Positions 32,600-45,732 of a DNA stretch of 64,000 nt are shown one piece after another. The DNA lies in contig JACEVL010000421.1 in the NCBI GenBank assembly GCA_020284085.1, positions 383,339 to 447,338 of the forward strand, written 5' to 3'. This stretch comes from Aporrectodea caliginosa (Eukaryota > Annelida > Clitellata > Crassiclitellata > Lumbricidae). The notes under the pieces are model-generated. The model had not been told where the DNA came from, made no database searches, and saw nothing but the letters and a program-made list of their open reading frames with translations. The translations under genes and the position numbers were made by a program. Position 1 is the stretch's first letter. The number at the start of each line of letters is the position of its first letter.

Positions 32600-32862
32600 A
32601 TACATAATAATATATTCGTTTATTGAAACAATCCGGTTGACAGACCGCAACCAGTTACAGTGTACAGTTATGCAATTGAAACAATTCACAACGCAAATGA
32701 CAGAATACATAAATCTTAACTACTAACAGAACAGACAGCCTGCAATACACGGCGCTAATAGCAGCCTACAAAGCATGTCCCGCCTACGGGACTCGATCTC
32801 GGTACCTCTCGCTCTCTATGCCAGTGTGTTATCCAATGCGCTATCGGGCCCTATGGCATCAA
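32600..32862 (-). mobile_element. tRNA-derived SINE, arginine-like head
   Basis: Read on the minus strand the 5' part (32862 down) is GGGCCCGATAGCGCATTGGA with a box A (TAGCGCATTGG) and, about 45 bases on, a box B-like GATCGAGTCCC (32788-32798). A non-tRNA body follows, ending in CAACCGGATTGTTTCAATAA, equivalent to the 3' end at 24955. A second trace of the head (CCAATGCGCTATCGGGC) is at 37802-37818. A functional tRNA is unlikely because the acceptor stem and 3' end are absent. Confidence 0.7.
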
Positions 32863-32919
32863 TGTCTCCATGTCATTACTGCTACAAATGCTTACCTATC
32901 TGATATCAGTCACCTTAAT

Positions 32920-34760
32920 ATATGCACAAAATTTGCAGTAGCTTGCATCTGTAAGTGTGGCACTGGTGTAGATGCATTCTAAAACAAAATAGTTAAGGCT
33001 CAGACAGCAGGCGAGCATTACCTCATGACTTTTGCTTCTTACTATAAACATTACTGGGATAATCAGCTCACTGATCTCAAGCGCAAGTCTAGTGCAGCGC
33101 ATGATATGTGGAAGATAGTTGGTTGGCCCAGCCAAGGACCAATTTGTGAAACTAAAAGACTTGTAAAAGCTGAATACAAGCTGGTTACGAGGAGCAACGG
33201 GCAGCAGACAATAAGCAAATTTCTAATGACTTGCATGATTATCTTCTGTCAAAAAATACCAATGCATTCGGCAAAACATGGGAAAACACGTTCAAAGGTA
33301 AACACAAACTGTCTGTGTCAGTGGATGGCTTTACTGAACCCAGTAAAACTGCCAATGCCTTTGCCATCAATTTTAAAAATACATGTTCACCCAATAATGA
33401 AACACAACCAAGAACTCAGAAATAAATTTCTTGCTCGGTTCAGCCAGTACAATCCAGCTTGTGACTGCATACAGCACATATCTGGAGAGCAGTTGACCAG
33501 TGCATTCACAAAATGAAGCGTGGTAAAGCCACCGGATTAGATCGGATAGAAGCAGAGTATCTAGTAGCCTATATATGCTCATCCTAGAATGTGTGTGCTT
33601 TTATCTCCTATTCAACCAGTGTGGCAATGTATGCACCAAGTTTGGCTTAGGCATCATCATACCTGTGGAAAAAGGCCACTCTAGACAATAGTAAGATTGG
33701 CAATTATTGTCGCATCACATTAAGTTCCAATATGTCTAAACTCTTTGAAATGTGTCTACTAGCTGACTTCAGACCTGCAATTTGGTTTCAAAAAGAGGAG
33801 GGCTGTTATCATGCATTGTTTGCTGTCAGATCAGTAGTTGATTAATTTTCTAATCATGGCTCTAAAATGTAAAAAATGTAAACCTATGTTATCGTCCCTT
33901 GTGAGTTTTATGCATCCTCATATATTGGTATAGTATGAGAGCAGCCTATGTCAGTATAGTATAGTAAATGTTGTCTGGTATGATCATTCTAGTTTTTGGA
34001 GTTAGGAAGGGTGGTGTCCTCTAAACAATACTTTTTATTGTATATGTCAATGATAGTATAGAGTTGAGTAGGTCCAACCATGGGTGTCAGATTGCAGAGC
34101 TGGTTTGGGGTGCATTTTTGTATGCTGACAACCTTATTTTAATGTCAGCATCTCTCTGTAACCTACAGTTACATAGTAACCTACAGTTTCATAGTCGGCA
34201 TTTGTGTTGAAGAATTAGAGTATTGACGTGATATTAAATTTCAAGACATCTCAGGTGATGAGGCCCTTCTTTTCAAACTGCATGTAAAAAATTATTAGTC
34301 AAATAGTGTTCAACTTGACTACGTCGAAAACTTCAATAGTTGGGTTGTTTTCTTGTTTCTGTCAAGACAATTAAAGTTAGTTAGCATGAAATCAGAGTCT
34401 ACTTCTACAAATCTTTCAACTCTTTGTATAGTTAATGTTGCAAATTCACTGAGCCAGAATTACTGCAGCTTGCTAGTGGTCATTGCAAACCATTCTTGCT
34501 TTATAGAATGGAAGCTGTAAACTTCAATAATAGTGAACTGAACACAATAAACTACACTTTACAAAGGAGCCTAACATAAACGATTGCTAGAGTCAAGAAC
34601 AAGACTCTTTCGAGAAGGCATAATGACAGGGAACACCATAGTAAATTTTGTGTATCATCTCCTACGCACTATATACCATTATTATGTGCTAAAGAAACTT
34701 GAACTATGTAATTTTTTAATTGATACAGTACAAACATGTGTACTGTCCTAAGAATGCTGT
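32920..34760 (+). pseudogene. Decayed LINE with reverse transcriptase, plus strand
   Basis: Scattered frames run in order: SSAAHDMWKIVGWPSQGPIC (linker), KLSVSVDGFTEPSKTANAFA, KMKRGKATGLDRIEAEYL (the GKAxGxDxI fingers box), KIGNYCRITLSSNMSKLFEM (variant of NYRPISLxxxxxKIFE), GVRKGGVL, then AFLYADNLILMSASLCNLQL (palm C box, YADN for YADD) and a long C-terminal tail. Many frameshifts and stops. The family is a CR1-type LINE; the 5' boundary is uncertain. Confidence 0.7.
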
Positions 34761-35517
34761 ATTACCGCACAAGACACACAACATTAACGTTTGCTCAGAT
34801 GTTTGATGAATCCATCTGGCATAGGTATACATAATTGGCATAATAGATAACACGTGACAAGGTCTAATTTATAACATTAAGACGATAACATTTGATGCTG
34901 TTAGGACAGTCATCACGATCATCCAGAGGACTGTCAGAAAGGTGCAGTACTAGAAGTCTTGTTGAGAAGGTGGACAATCCGGTAATAACAGAGAAAACTG
35001 TCAAAAATTCCGGCAAAAACGTGTAGACTGCAGTTGATGTAACCATGCAAATTCTTACAAAATAATAATAAAACTAAACATAAAGCTACGGTGAATCTAA
35101 ATCTGCGTCAGCATTGTAATATATCCCAGTGCCTCATCTAACATAATAAGGAATGTGACTGAAAGAATATGACTGAGCTATAGTTTGCCTTCTTGATCGA
35201 ATCACACATATGTTTGAGAATGTTGTTGAAGGAATTCAGGTGGATGAAGTTAGCTGTGCATTGAAGGAATGAAATCACTCGGTGTAAATGCCATTCATCG
35301 GTGTGCCATACTTATTCATCACAAAATTACAAATGATTAATAAGCACTGTAAGTTAATATGAAATTAGTAAAAGTGCCAATCACGTTCTGCCAGTTCTCA
35401 ATTTGCCCACGTCCTAGTCAGTCAGTGTTACTATCAGTCTCAGCATAGGTTGAAAAGTTCTCTCTCCACTCTCCATTGCAAGACACTCACTTCTTGTACC
35501 CATCCGTGACTGATATA

Positions 35518-36140
35518 CAGTCGACACCGCTTAGTTGCATAGCCTCGGGACTGCCTTGATCCCATGCACAAACCGACTTCTGCACATAACAGAAGTTTCC
35601 ATCACTGCATGAAATCTGCTAAATGTAGCCTACTGGTATTTAATAACAGAAATTGAGTCTACATAATAATATTATCAGGCAATTAATGCCCTCAATAAAC
35701 ATTCAGTTAAATTAAAACTAAGCGTTAAAGCAGAAGTTAAGTGCCTAATAATGCAATAATAAGTTACATGTAATACCGGATTGTCAGCCGGTAACAATGT
35801 TAGGCTACGTCACCAGGTCCTGCTGATACAACGCAGGTCAGAAAGGCCACTCGACAGCCTCAGTCGTTTACTGTCCACGGACGAACTGTTATAAGTTGCC
35901 TATGCAATTAGGCGACGTTGATTTACAGAAAGCAATGCATAAGAGGCCTGTAGTCGACTATGCGCAAAACCGAATTATGCACAATTGCACATGTGCGATA
36001 TGCGCATAGCCGGAATTGTCCTCCATGGAATATCTCTTCCTACACTAAAACGTGGCCAACAAGCTTCTATGCACATTATTATGTGCAGCACATTAGCGAA
36101 TTGTGTACTTTTACGTTATGCACTTAAGCGGCATCGACTG
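35518..36140. mobile_element. pogo/Tigger-like MITE with TA target
   Basis: The left end CAGTCGACACCGCTTAGTTG and the right end AAGCGGCATCGACTG are inverted copies of about 25 bases. Both ends are flanked by TA (35516-35517 and 36141-36142). CAGTCGA-type ends with TA targets are characteristic of the pogo/Tigger branch. About 620 bases, no coding. Confidence 0.8.
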
Positions 36141-36154
36141 TAATAATTATGTAA

Positions 36155-36722
36155 ATCTTTATTGACCAATGATGGTAACAGACTTGACTACTGCTGCTCT
36201 CTCTATGCTGGCCTCCCGGCTGTCCGACTGAACTGTCTGGATCGCGTCTTACGCTCTGCAGCCCGCCTTATTGGCCGCATACCCAAATTCGACCACATCT
36301 CCAGCTATATGCGCGACATTCTTCACTGGCTCCCTCTTAGGCAACGAATCGTGTATAGGGTAGCTGCCCTTGTTTGGCGCTGCCTGCTGGGCCTCGCTCC
36401 TGCCTACCTTACTGAGCTCTGCAGCCCCACCCTCAGTGCTCGGGGCTCGCGCTCCCTCCGTTCGGTTGAACATGGTCTTCTCTCTGTGCCTTTTGCTCGC
36501 ACCTCCACCAAGCAGAGCCGTGCGTTCTCTGTGGTTGGCCCCTCAACCTGGAATGGCCTCCCTCTGGTCCTCCGCTCCCTTCCTAGAACCCCTTCTCAGA
36601 CATTCCTATCTCACCTTAAAATGGTCATATTTGGCCGCGCTGGGGTTGGGAGCGCCGCTGAGTAGTTCCCTTGAAGAGGCGCTATATAAATTCAAGTAAT
36701 GAATGAATGAATGAATGAATGA
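36155..36722 (+). mobile_element. L2-like LINE, 5'-truncated but with intact C-terminus and tail
   Basis: A 167-codon plus frame (36162-36665) reads RLDYCCSLYAGLPAVRLNCL, VLRSAARLIGRIPKFDHISS, YMRDILHWLPLRQRIVYRVA and RAFSVVGPSTWNGLPLVLRS, then a stop. It is followed by TAGTTCCCTTGAAGAGGCGC and TATATAAATTC and a five-fold GAAT tail. This is the best preserved copy of the LINE family seen at 5155, 16068 and 22022. The 5' truncation is typical of target-primed reverse transcription. Little decay suggests it is relatively young. Confidence 0.9.
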
Positions 36723-36980
36723 AAATACGAACAAAATGAAAAGAAACGGTAGGCCTAATAAGGTAGCCTAATAAGTAAAATTAATGGAAAGCTTTCCTCA
36801 CGATAGTGAAGATATAGGTCTACACGCGGCTTGGTCACAGTAAAATATTAAGCCATATAATGCATGCAATACTAAAAGAACATTTATTAAATCTTTATGT
36901 GGCAAAAGGTATTATTGCAAAGCAAAACCTATTTGCCACGGTTTTTCCGTTATAGTGCAAAAATGTCTGTCAAATAATCC
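36723..36980. other. Gene-poor stretch
   Basis: Nothing recognised. Confidence 0.5.
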
Positions 36981-36984
36981 ACCA

Positions 36985-37062
36985 TCGGGAGGCGAACCGC
37001 GTTCCTCACTACATCTATAGACTCATTGAGCACGCGCTCTTACCAGGGTAGCTAACTGGATT
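36985..37062 (-). repeat. tRNA-like SINE head
   Basis: On the minus strand CCAGTTAGCTACCCTGGTAA resembles a box A region and CGCGGTTCGCCTCCCG a box B (GGTTCGNNTCC), separated by about 50 bases. No mature tRNA fold is obvious, and no SINE body can be followed downstream. Confidence 0.45.
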
Positions 37063-37884
37063 CACGGCAAGTAACCTATTAAATGGGTTAAGGAACTTAA
37101 ACATATAGGATTAATCTGTGTCGTAAAAATTTAAAAATCAAAATAGACACACATCTGTTGCAACTTGCAATGACGCGTTTTAGTACTGTTGACTAAATTT
37201 GCGATCGCTCCACAGCTGACATGCTGTTAACTGGCATGGAGCGTTTCCACGTAACAACATTATCATACACGCATCTGTCACAGATGCTCGCTAGAGGGCT
37301 ATTAAGCTGTAATCTGGCATGCGCACGTGATGAACGAGGAAGAAGCGAATAATAACTTACGTAAAACTAGTTTAAATTTCCCTCTGTTATTCCAGCAATC
37401 TGTGAAGCAAACTGGATATATCTAGATAGGCAATAAATCAATAAATCGTAAGCGGGGTTTCCCGTACATATGATAATTCCTATTTTTAAAGATATTTGGC
37501 AATTTAAGGCGCGAGGATTTTATGGTCGAAAAGCAAAACACACTTAATAACAGGTCTGATTTCTAACAAATATTTCTTAACGACGGAAAGCTGAAATATG
37601 AAAATACTCTGCAAACATACTTATTTTGGTGAGCTTTACCAAAACCAAATATTACTTTTTCTTGGAGTGGCTGGATAAAAGAGAAATTTGAACTGATATA
37701 TAATGTCCTCGCATGAAAGAGCCGATAAAATATAAGAGCCTTTTAGATTGATGGTTTGCCAGTAAATGAGCATTTTAATATACAATTCTAATAATATGTT
37801 ATCCAATGCGCTATCGGGCTATATTACTATGCTAGAGTGTAGTGTACCAAACGATACTATGATATATACTATGCTATGCTCTAA
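37063..37884. other. Gene-poor stretch
   Basis: Only a 20-base trace of the arginine-like SINE head at 37799-37819. Confidence 0.5.
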
Positions 37885-37965
37885 TAGACGATTGATAAGA
37901 ATGTCGTAGCCGACCGTATCAAAGGCCGCGCTGACATCACACAGAGCCAGAAGTGTACTTTGTGC
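37885..37965 (-). pseudogene. LINE reverse transcriptase palm-A fragment
   Basis: The minus frame reads ALCDVSAAFDTVGYDILINR LL. DVSAAFDTV-x-x-DIL is palm motif A of LINE reverse transcriptases, with the catalytic aspartate retained. Only about 25 codons survive. Confidence 0.65.
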
Positions 37966-39979
37966 CGCATTCACGGTGCCAAATGTCGATTTGAAAACAT
38001 TTCAGTATCTGAATGGTTTGAACTTTTGCCCTGTAACATGGAGAGAAATTTGTTGGTCATTAACATTAAACACAACCCCTTGCTTTCATGTAAGGTCTGA
38101 ACGAAGGTGTAGCCCGAGAACAATGCCATGTTTCCGTGTGAAGCAGATACAAGTTACGATGTTGTAGGCCTACTTGAGAGTTGAGACAATTTTTCGGTTT
38201 CCCGACCTGACTTGCTACAGTCCCGGTTGACAGACAGAAATTACAATCTTAAACTCGAATAGCTCTAAATCGTCATTTTCAGCTTCTGAACTTCGCACCA
38301 GCTTTTTTCATGTGTGCTTCATCATGTCCTAGGAATTGTCTACAATTATCTGGAACAGGATCCGGTTTTCACTTCACCAGAAAGGGATGGATACAATCTG
38401 TGCGTTCAGTCAATAATTGTTTACGGATGACAAACTGAACGGTGTTAGCTACTTACAAATTAATCACTACATTTCTGTTTGCATTTGGAGAATTCACTAG
38501 ATCTTTTGATTAAATTTGCACGATATCTCGCATGAGGAAATCTCATACTACGTCGGTTTTGGAAAAGTGTTTAGAGATTCACAACGCGTAAACGCATTTA
38601 CGTGATTAATGACCTAAATATTACGGATGACCACAATGCAGACCGCATGGTCCTCCTGTTCCGGAGATTCGTGCGTTGTATGACGTATCCTAAAAGCTCA
38701 TTCAGCGTTTCTGAACTGTGGCAGAGACTGGTACTATTGCTATTCTTCTACTGATCGCCATGTCGCTGACGTGAACTCTCTTTCTGACGCATTACGTGCT
38801 CAAGCAGTCAAGCATCTTGTTTAGAGTTGTGTTGATCCAAGTGTCGCAACTCCAGAGAAATACATTCAACCCATAGAAGTTGCAGATCTTTCAGCTTTCC
38901 TTTCAGCTAAATCATGGAGCGCCAAATGCTCTTATCCAAAGAAACCATGCATGTTCAGGCGATGGTTATTTGACGCTTGATCTTTTGTTCCATGGATTCA
39001 CTTTCTACTGCTTGGCTGCAAAAGAATGCAATTGAAAAGCATGTCATCTGCAATCGTTGAAAATAGCTAGCCATAGAGACAGGTTGTACTAATCTTGTTT
39101 TTGGACTTGTCCAAGTTGATCTCCAGGCTTAGTTTTGGTCTACCTACACTTCAGTTTCAGCGCCAAGAACAACACATTCGCCCGATGCGCCAGCAATGAA
39201 GCATCACCCGCACAGTTTGTAGGTCGATAGAGACATCATTCCAGATAATGGCACATAACATACCACAGTGAGCTGTATACGCTCAATAATTTCTTCCATT
39301 GGTTCTGCGTAAGGGTCTGTAACCATCAGATCACCATGATTTACCATGCCAAGTACTCTGCAATGAACAAACTCCAAAGGATCACTTGAACCAGTGTCGT
39401 GGAGAAGGATATGAAAACCATGAAATGTGTTCTTTGCATTGCATGAAAGCAGGGTTGAGACAGACATAGTGGCGTCACATCGTTGATACTGTTGCCCCGT
39501 TGAACGAGTTCGACATCAGAATAAGAGTCGAGCATCCAGATGTTTAACATTAGACGAGTGTCGTAGCCTTTGCTAAATGTATCCAATTGACGCTTTCTGT
39601 TATTTGTACAACAAACTATACGGTTGTCCTGCGATGCCTGGGGCTAAAAGTCAGTAAACAGAATAAAAACCGATTTAATATAATGTTAGAGGGTTAGAGT
39701 ATATGCATTTCGCAGAATAATATTCTTAATCAGGCATTCACAGCGAATGTCCGTCATACTATGTGGAAAACAAGGCTCTTTTGCTTGACGGCGGAGTTAC
39801 TGCTAGTTGTTGATTAACTCAGACGTACGCCAACTAGCGAATAGAATCGACATACATATCAGAACGTGGTGAGTGGACTAGTTTTAGCCTAAAACCTTTT
39901 GAGTAGTACTCCATGTTTTATCACAGCACAGGCAAATCTCCACACGCCGGACTAATTAATGAATTTTAGAGAGTCACAC
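37966..39979. other. Gene-poor stretch of 2 kb
   Basis: No family recognised. Frames at 39204-39586 (minus) are under 90 codons, overlap one another and lack any motif I can name. Confidence 0.45.
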
Positions 39980-40070
39980 ACAATCAGAGACAGAGAGAGA
40001 TAAAGAGACAGACAGAGACAGACAGACAGAGAGAGGGACACAGAGAGAAATAGAAGGAAGGAGAGAGAGG
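39980..40070. repeat. GAGACAGA-type simple repeat
   Basis: Degenerate GAGA/GACAGACAGA tract of about 90 bases. Confidence 0.85.
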
Positions 40071-40264
40071 ACGAGTAAATGCAGAGAATTGAGCCATTTG
40101 TAACCTATCCAACGTTGAGGTCAAAGTCATGGCATTATTTTCTGCGTGTTTTAGTAGACCTGGGAACCGCATTTTAAGCGTGAATCTAAAACCTGTAAAA
40201 TGTGGTCGATATGAGAAGATCGTTCTTGCTGTATTGGCTATTTGGTGAAAAACAATAATTGTAT

Positions 40265-40498
40265 TGTATTGTACTGTATTGTATTTGAACACTTGTTATA
40301 GCGCCCCTACCAGATTGCCCATTCAGAGGCGCTCCCGACTACTGCGCGGACGCTGAATCGGAGTTTCACGCCGAAACGCATGAGCAATTGCGAGTGAAGG
40401 ACTTGCCCAGGGTCCCTACGCGGCGGCTTTGAGGTGGATTCGAACCCGCAACCCTCCAGCTGCAAGGCACCGAACATACCCCTATACCACCACGCCCC
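40265..40498 (-). mobile_element. tRNA-derived SINE, type 1, copy a
   Basis: On the minus strand the head reads GGGGCGTGGTGGTATAGGGG with box B GGGTTCGAATCC (40436-40447 on the plus strand). Then comes CCTTCACTCGCAATTGCTCA and a 3' part, GGGAGCGCCTCTGAATGGGC...GCGCTATAACAAGTG, ending in an ATACA-rich tail. The 3' part resembles the tail of the L2-like LINE at 36660, so this SINE probably uses that LINE's machinery. It is a retroposon, not a tRNA gene. Confidence 0.85.
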
Positions 40499-40501
40499 AG
40501 T

Positions 40502-40672
40502 ATATTGTGTTGTGTTGTATTGTGTTGTATTGTACTCCACGTTTATATTGCGACCGAGCCACCCGCAGTAAAGATCCGAGAAATTAATCTCTGATAAACC
40601 GACCGACCGGGAAGCGAACCCGGGCCGCCGGCGTGGTGAGCAGGCTACCAACCCACTCGGCCACTCAGGATC
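40502..40672 (-). mobile_element. tRNA-derived SINE, type 2 (serine-like head)
   Basis: The minus strand reads GATCCTGAGTGGCCGAGTGG (box A, TGGCCGAGTGG), then box B GGGTTCGCTTCC (40610-40621). The body ends GGTCGCAATATAAACGTGGA next to an ATACAACACAAT tail. It abuts the type 1 SINE, so two retroposons lie back to back. Confidence 0.7.
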
Positions 40673-40832
40673 TCTAAATAATAGCCTACATTGGTAAATA
40701 TAATGTAAATAAAAATTTCAGAAATAACTCAGCACCACATAGAGGCCATGTCAGAGAGACCAGCTGATACCACAGGCGCTATATCATATCAAGTCCGCAT
40801 TAGCCAGGTTGTTTGGTTCGTTCCGGTGTCAG

Positions 40833-41096
40833 GTTAAGCTGGCTGATTGGCTATATAGAACGCTTGAGCTGTAAAGTGGAGAGTAAGGGTTCGAGACTCA
40901 CCTGAGGCAGTTATTGTCTAGGGACCTTGAGAATGTCCTTCACTCACAATTGCTATGCGCCTTCGATGCTCTGATACATGTATGGTCGTGTGGGCACTTT
41001 TGAGCCACAAAATGATAACTGAGGAAGTAGACGACGAGCGCCTCTGAGTAGTTTTCTTGAAAAGGCGCTATATAAATTCCCGAATGAATTAATGTT
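40833..41096 (+). mobile_element. tRNA-derived SINE, type 1, copy c
   Basis: The plus strand shows a degraded head with box B GGGTTCGAGACTC (40888-40900), the core TCCTTCACTCACAATTGCTA TGCGCCTTCG and the shared end GAGCGCCTCTGAGTAGTTTT then GGCGCTATATAAATTCCCGA ATGAAT. It has the same order as 40265-40498 and 50576-50768. Confidence 0.8.
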
Positions 41097-41114
41097 GGAA
41101 TGAAGGTAATCGTA

Positions 41115-41200
41115 ATCGTAATAGTAATCTCCAAATTTCTAAAGCGCCACTCGAAAGCCAAGCGCAGGGCACCAGCTTATTCACGAGCGCTGAGGTAATA
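41115..41200. repeat. Second retroposon tail type
   Basis: AAATTTCTAAAGCGCCACTC GAAAGCCAAGCGCAGGGCAC and GAGCGCTGA resemble 50285-50345 (AAAGCGCTACTCGAAACC and GAGCGCTG). It is a dispersed tail distinct from the L2-like one. Confidence 0.6.
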
Positions 41201-42070
41201 GCTAAAGGTAATATCAAATGCGGTTGTATCTATTGCAAAGAGAGCGGAAACGGAGCAGAGGTGAGAATGATAGATGAGAGATTAGAATAAACTAACTGGC
41301 AGAGTTCCTTTGGGAATTAATTCCAAAGAGCGGTGTTCTCTTCTTCCGTCGGACGCATCTGGGTGAACGACACCGTTACACAAACACACACGCACTATCT
41401 GATATGATATGATACGTTGGGTGATATTGTGCATTCGAGAGAGAACGGGCAAGGCGATCAAAAGTTATTTTAATTACAAAAAGGTCAATATTTGAGAAAA
41501 ATCATGGTCTGAAATTGACCTTTTTGTCTTTAAAATAACTTTTGATCGTCATGCATTTGGTTTACTTGTGTCATATCACAAGTAGCCCTTATCAAGAGGA
41601 GAAATGCAAGAAAGAATTAACCAATTTCAACAATTATTGGCTGAGATCTGATCATTTTTCTTCGATTTTTGTTAGATTTCGTTTCTTATGACCTTGAAAT
41701 GACCTTGAATGACCTTGAATTTAGTATCCATATTTCATCCGGATGTAGCTCTCATTGAGACAAACAAGCAGTAAAACGTTCATCCAAATTGGACTCCTCT
41801 TAAATTTTGTGTGATAAAAAAGAGTAAATCGACAATGGACCCAAGTTCCAAGACCCAAGCATGTGCGCCTTCAGTCCTGGGAGTTTAAGTAGGGTATGTT
41901 CGCAGGCTTTGAGGGACCTCAGGATAACATTTTAAAATTCTGTAAAAAATATTTCTAGACAATATATGAATAGAATAATGGAAACAAATATGGAATGGTT
42001 GTTTTCTGCAATGTATCATTTTTCTAAACACCCCTACAGCCACTGGTATCACATGATAGCGACTCCGCTT
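41201..42070. other. Gene-poor stretch containing a perfect-like hairpin
   Basis: No coding. Arms of about 35 bases at 41455-41489 and 41514-41548 (CGATCAAAAGTTATTTTAA against TTAAAATAACTTTTGATCG) differ at two positions and enclose about 24 bases. Confidence 0.6.
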
Positions 42071-42074
42071 TTCA

Positions 42075-43209
<1,135 letters not shown>

Positions 43210-43950
43210 GTTTTGCTTAGATAGTATCCGCTAGATCAAGTGATGCTAGCGGAACTGGATTTGCTATTGCATAATGTCTGATGGAGTAAAATGCATTGCT
43301 GCAGTCGATTGCTTTTACTATTATACATGATTGTTCGTGTTGAGTTAGTCGTGATGTTTTGGATAAGTGAGATCAGGCAGCTGTGTTTTCTGTTGATCCG
43401 GGGTGAAGGATTGAGCGAGTGAGCCCCTTTTTAGGTTTGTCAGGATCTGTCGCTACCCTTCTGCAACGGACGTAGTCTGTTTTGTTTCATTGTGGTTCAA
43501 CAAACCCTCAGTCATTTGATGCGGCTGCGAAGTATTGGTTGAGCTCTTCAGCTTTGGTGGATACCGAGCCTTCACTTGTTTGTTTCTTTGTTAGTCGGTT
43601 GACTTTTCCCCCCAAAGGACTTTGGTTCCATTATTAGGGTTTATTTTGTCAAGGTAAGCGTGGTTGCTTTTGGTGATTGCATTTCGTATCTGGCTTGACA
43701 CGGCTGAACCTTTTTCGATCTTGCCCTTTCGCATGAGTTGGTTTTTGGTTCTGAGTAGGCGTTTAATTTCTGGTGCTACATTATCGGGATCTTTGGAAGT
43801 TACTGTTATCTCACGGAGGGATAGAACTTATCCAATCTCCAGTCTGTATTTAGCTTGCGTGTAGAATTCATCCCATGCAGTTTGGATGTCATGAATTTCC
43901 TCGATGTGATCTTAGCCGATGTCGTCAGCTACATCTTTTGTAAAGACATA
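43210..43950 (-). pseudogene. LINE relic, endonuclease to reverse-transcriptase linker and palm A
   Basis: The minus frames read DIQTAWDEFYTQAKYRLEIG, SLREITVTSKDPDNVAPEIK, RLLRTKNQLMRKGKIEKGSA and SNHAYLDKI, then further 3' AIDCSNAFYSIRHYAIA. The first group is the linker that follows the endonuclease in CR1/L2-like LINEs (ITVTSRDP-x-x-TP-x-IK-x-LLR). The second resembles palm motif A. The frame is broken and regions between are lost. Confidence 0.65.
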
Positions 43951-44099
43951 AGACAACAAATGCAGAATTTTATTGAGCTTGTTGAAAGACTTGTGTCTGG
44001 AGGCAGCCTAGTCGCAAGCCTCTTAATAGTATAGGCTAAAGAAGAGCAATAAATATTATGTTCGTTAACTAGTATCGTACAAGGTCTTGTTTATCTTCA

Positions 44100-44615
44100 T
44101 GCATGGCCCTTTTCGCAGAGGTCAATCTTCTTACCAATTCATGTATCTCCTTCAGGCTTGAATTAGTCCCTCCCAGTGTAGGGGTCAGTCACTCGGATCC
44201 TTCTTCTCCACTTGCTTCTGTCACTAGTATCTTCTTTCTTCAATCTGAGAGACTTCAGTTCTTGCTGCATCATGTCTCCTCATCTCTTCTTCTGTCCCCG
44301 ACTGCGGCGTCCGGTGACCTATGCTGTCATAATTATTATTCTTTTGATGAAACCTTCATCCTCTCTTCTCATCACATGACCGTACCATCTCAACCTAGCC
44401 TCTCGTACTTTGTCAGTAGTACATGCCACTCTTATCGTCTTTCTGATGTCCTCGTTTCTTTTCCCATCCTTCAGCGAGACTCCAAGCATCCACAGCAGCA
44501 TTCTCAATTCTGTTCTCTCCAGGAAGCCTTCCTCTCTACTCATCACTGTCAAGGCCTCTGCTCCATACGATGGGCAACTAACCATGACCACAATCCCTGA
44601 ACCTGGAAGTTAGAG
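44100..44615 (-). pseudogene. LINE reverse transcriptase C-terminal relic
   Basis: The minus frame reads CPSYGAEALTVMSREEGFLE, RTELRMLLWMLGVSLKDGKR, NEDIRKTIRVACTTDKVREA and RLRWYGHVMRREDEGFIKRI, then shifts. YGxExW-x-x-x-x-x-x-x-L-x-xxExxMLRWM, D-x-x-RN-x-xIR, and LRW(Y/F)GHVxRR are the standard tail of a large LINE group, the same group as 45726-46586. Codons are otherwise well kept, so decay is moderate. Confidence 0.85.
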
Positions 44616-45200
44616 TTTTCGGGAAAGCTGGCGATGCATATCTGACGTCACAGTGAACAACACTTGTTGGAATCAATTTAGCTATACACACCTCATGCCA
44701 ATCGATACCTTTAGAATCTGATATGGCTTCTGTTCAGTTTTAAAGGAATTATTTGGACGTTCAGTAGTCAGATAACTTTTGAGACCAATATCCACTTAGC
44801 CAATGCCAAACTTCATCAAAGGATAATTATATTTTTAATGTTTACGTTTCTGATTTCAATTTTCTCTTAATTAAGTCAATAATTTCAGATGCAGGTTTGT
44901 CTGTATTCAGATGAAGAGATGAACTGTTTTGAATCTCGACCCAAACAAACCTAATGAAATATGTTTCCTAAGTATCCTTTATAATCGGGTTAATATAGGA
45001 AACAGACCTCTCGCATTTGAGCGAAGCGACAGGAGAATAATTATTCTATTTCCAATTTAAAATTCATAACACTCACTATGTTACAAGTTCACCTTTATGA
45101 CCAGTCTGTTATTGTTTACAGGAATTACAGATTTATAACCAAATTGGCCACTACAACCCGGTGAATATAGGAATAATCACTAGAACTCTACTTACGAATA
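44616..45200. other. Gene-poor stretch
   Basis: Nothing recognised. Confidence 0.5.
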
Positions 45201-45732
45201 ATCAAATGCAGTGTGATTCTCGTCAACGAAAACGATTACGAAAATATTCGTTAACGAAAATAAAATGATTTCGTTAACGATAACTATAACTATAACTAAA
45301 AAATATCATTAACTATAACTATAACTATAACGAAAATAACCCGCAATATCGAAAATTCATCTTTATTTTCGTTAATACAAAATATAAAAATAGGAAGTGC
45401 AATATGGACGATTCGACGTAAATGAGAACGAAAAAATGCGATATTTTTATTACGCAATTTGTCAGTGACTTTGGAAACTCCTGTATTCATGAAGCTGAAT
45501 GTACCCATGCTTAAAAGGCTTTCAAAGTTCTGAGCAAATTGTGAAACAGCATGTTAATACGCACAATTTTGCATATAGCCTTAATTATTGTAACTAAGTA
45601 GTAACTAAGATTAACTAAAACAAAAATCCATTAACTATAACTATAACTATAACTAAAAAATAATGCCAACTATATTTATAACTATAACTAAAATAAAAAA
45701 AACCACTAACTATAGCTGTAACTATCTTCTCT

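Noticed and set aside
39204..39586. Two overlapping minus frames of 81-87 codons as a gene
   Set aside because: Short, overlapping in different frames, no motif and no splice context.
40436..40447. Possible functional tRNA genes at the SINE heads (also 32788, 40610, 50617)
   Set aside because: Boxes A and B are present, but no acceptor stem pairing or tRNA 3' end follows. Each head runs into a SINE body and retroposon tail.
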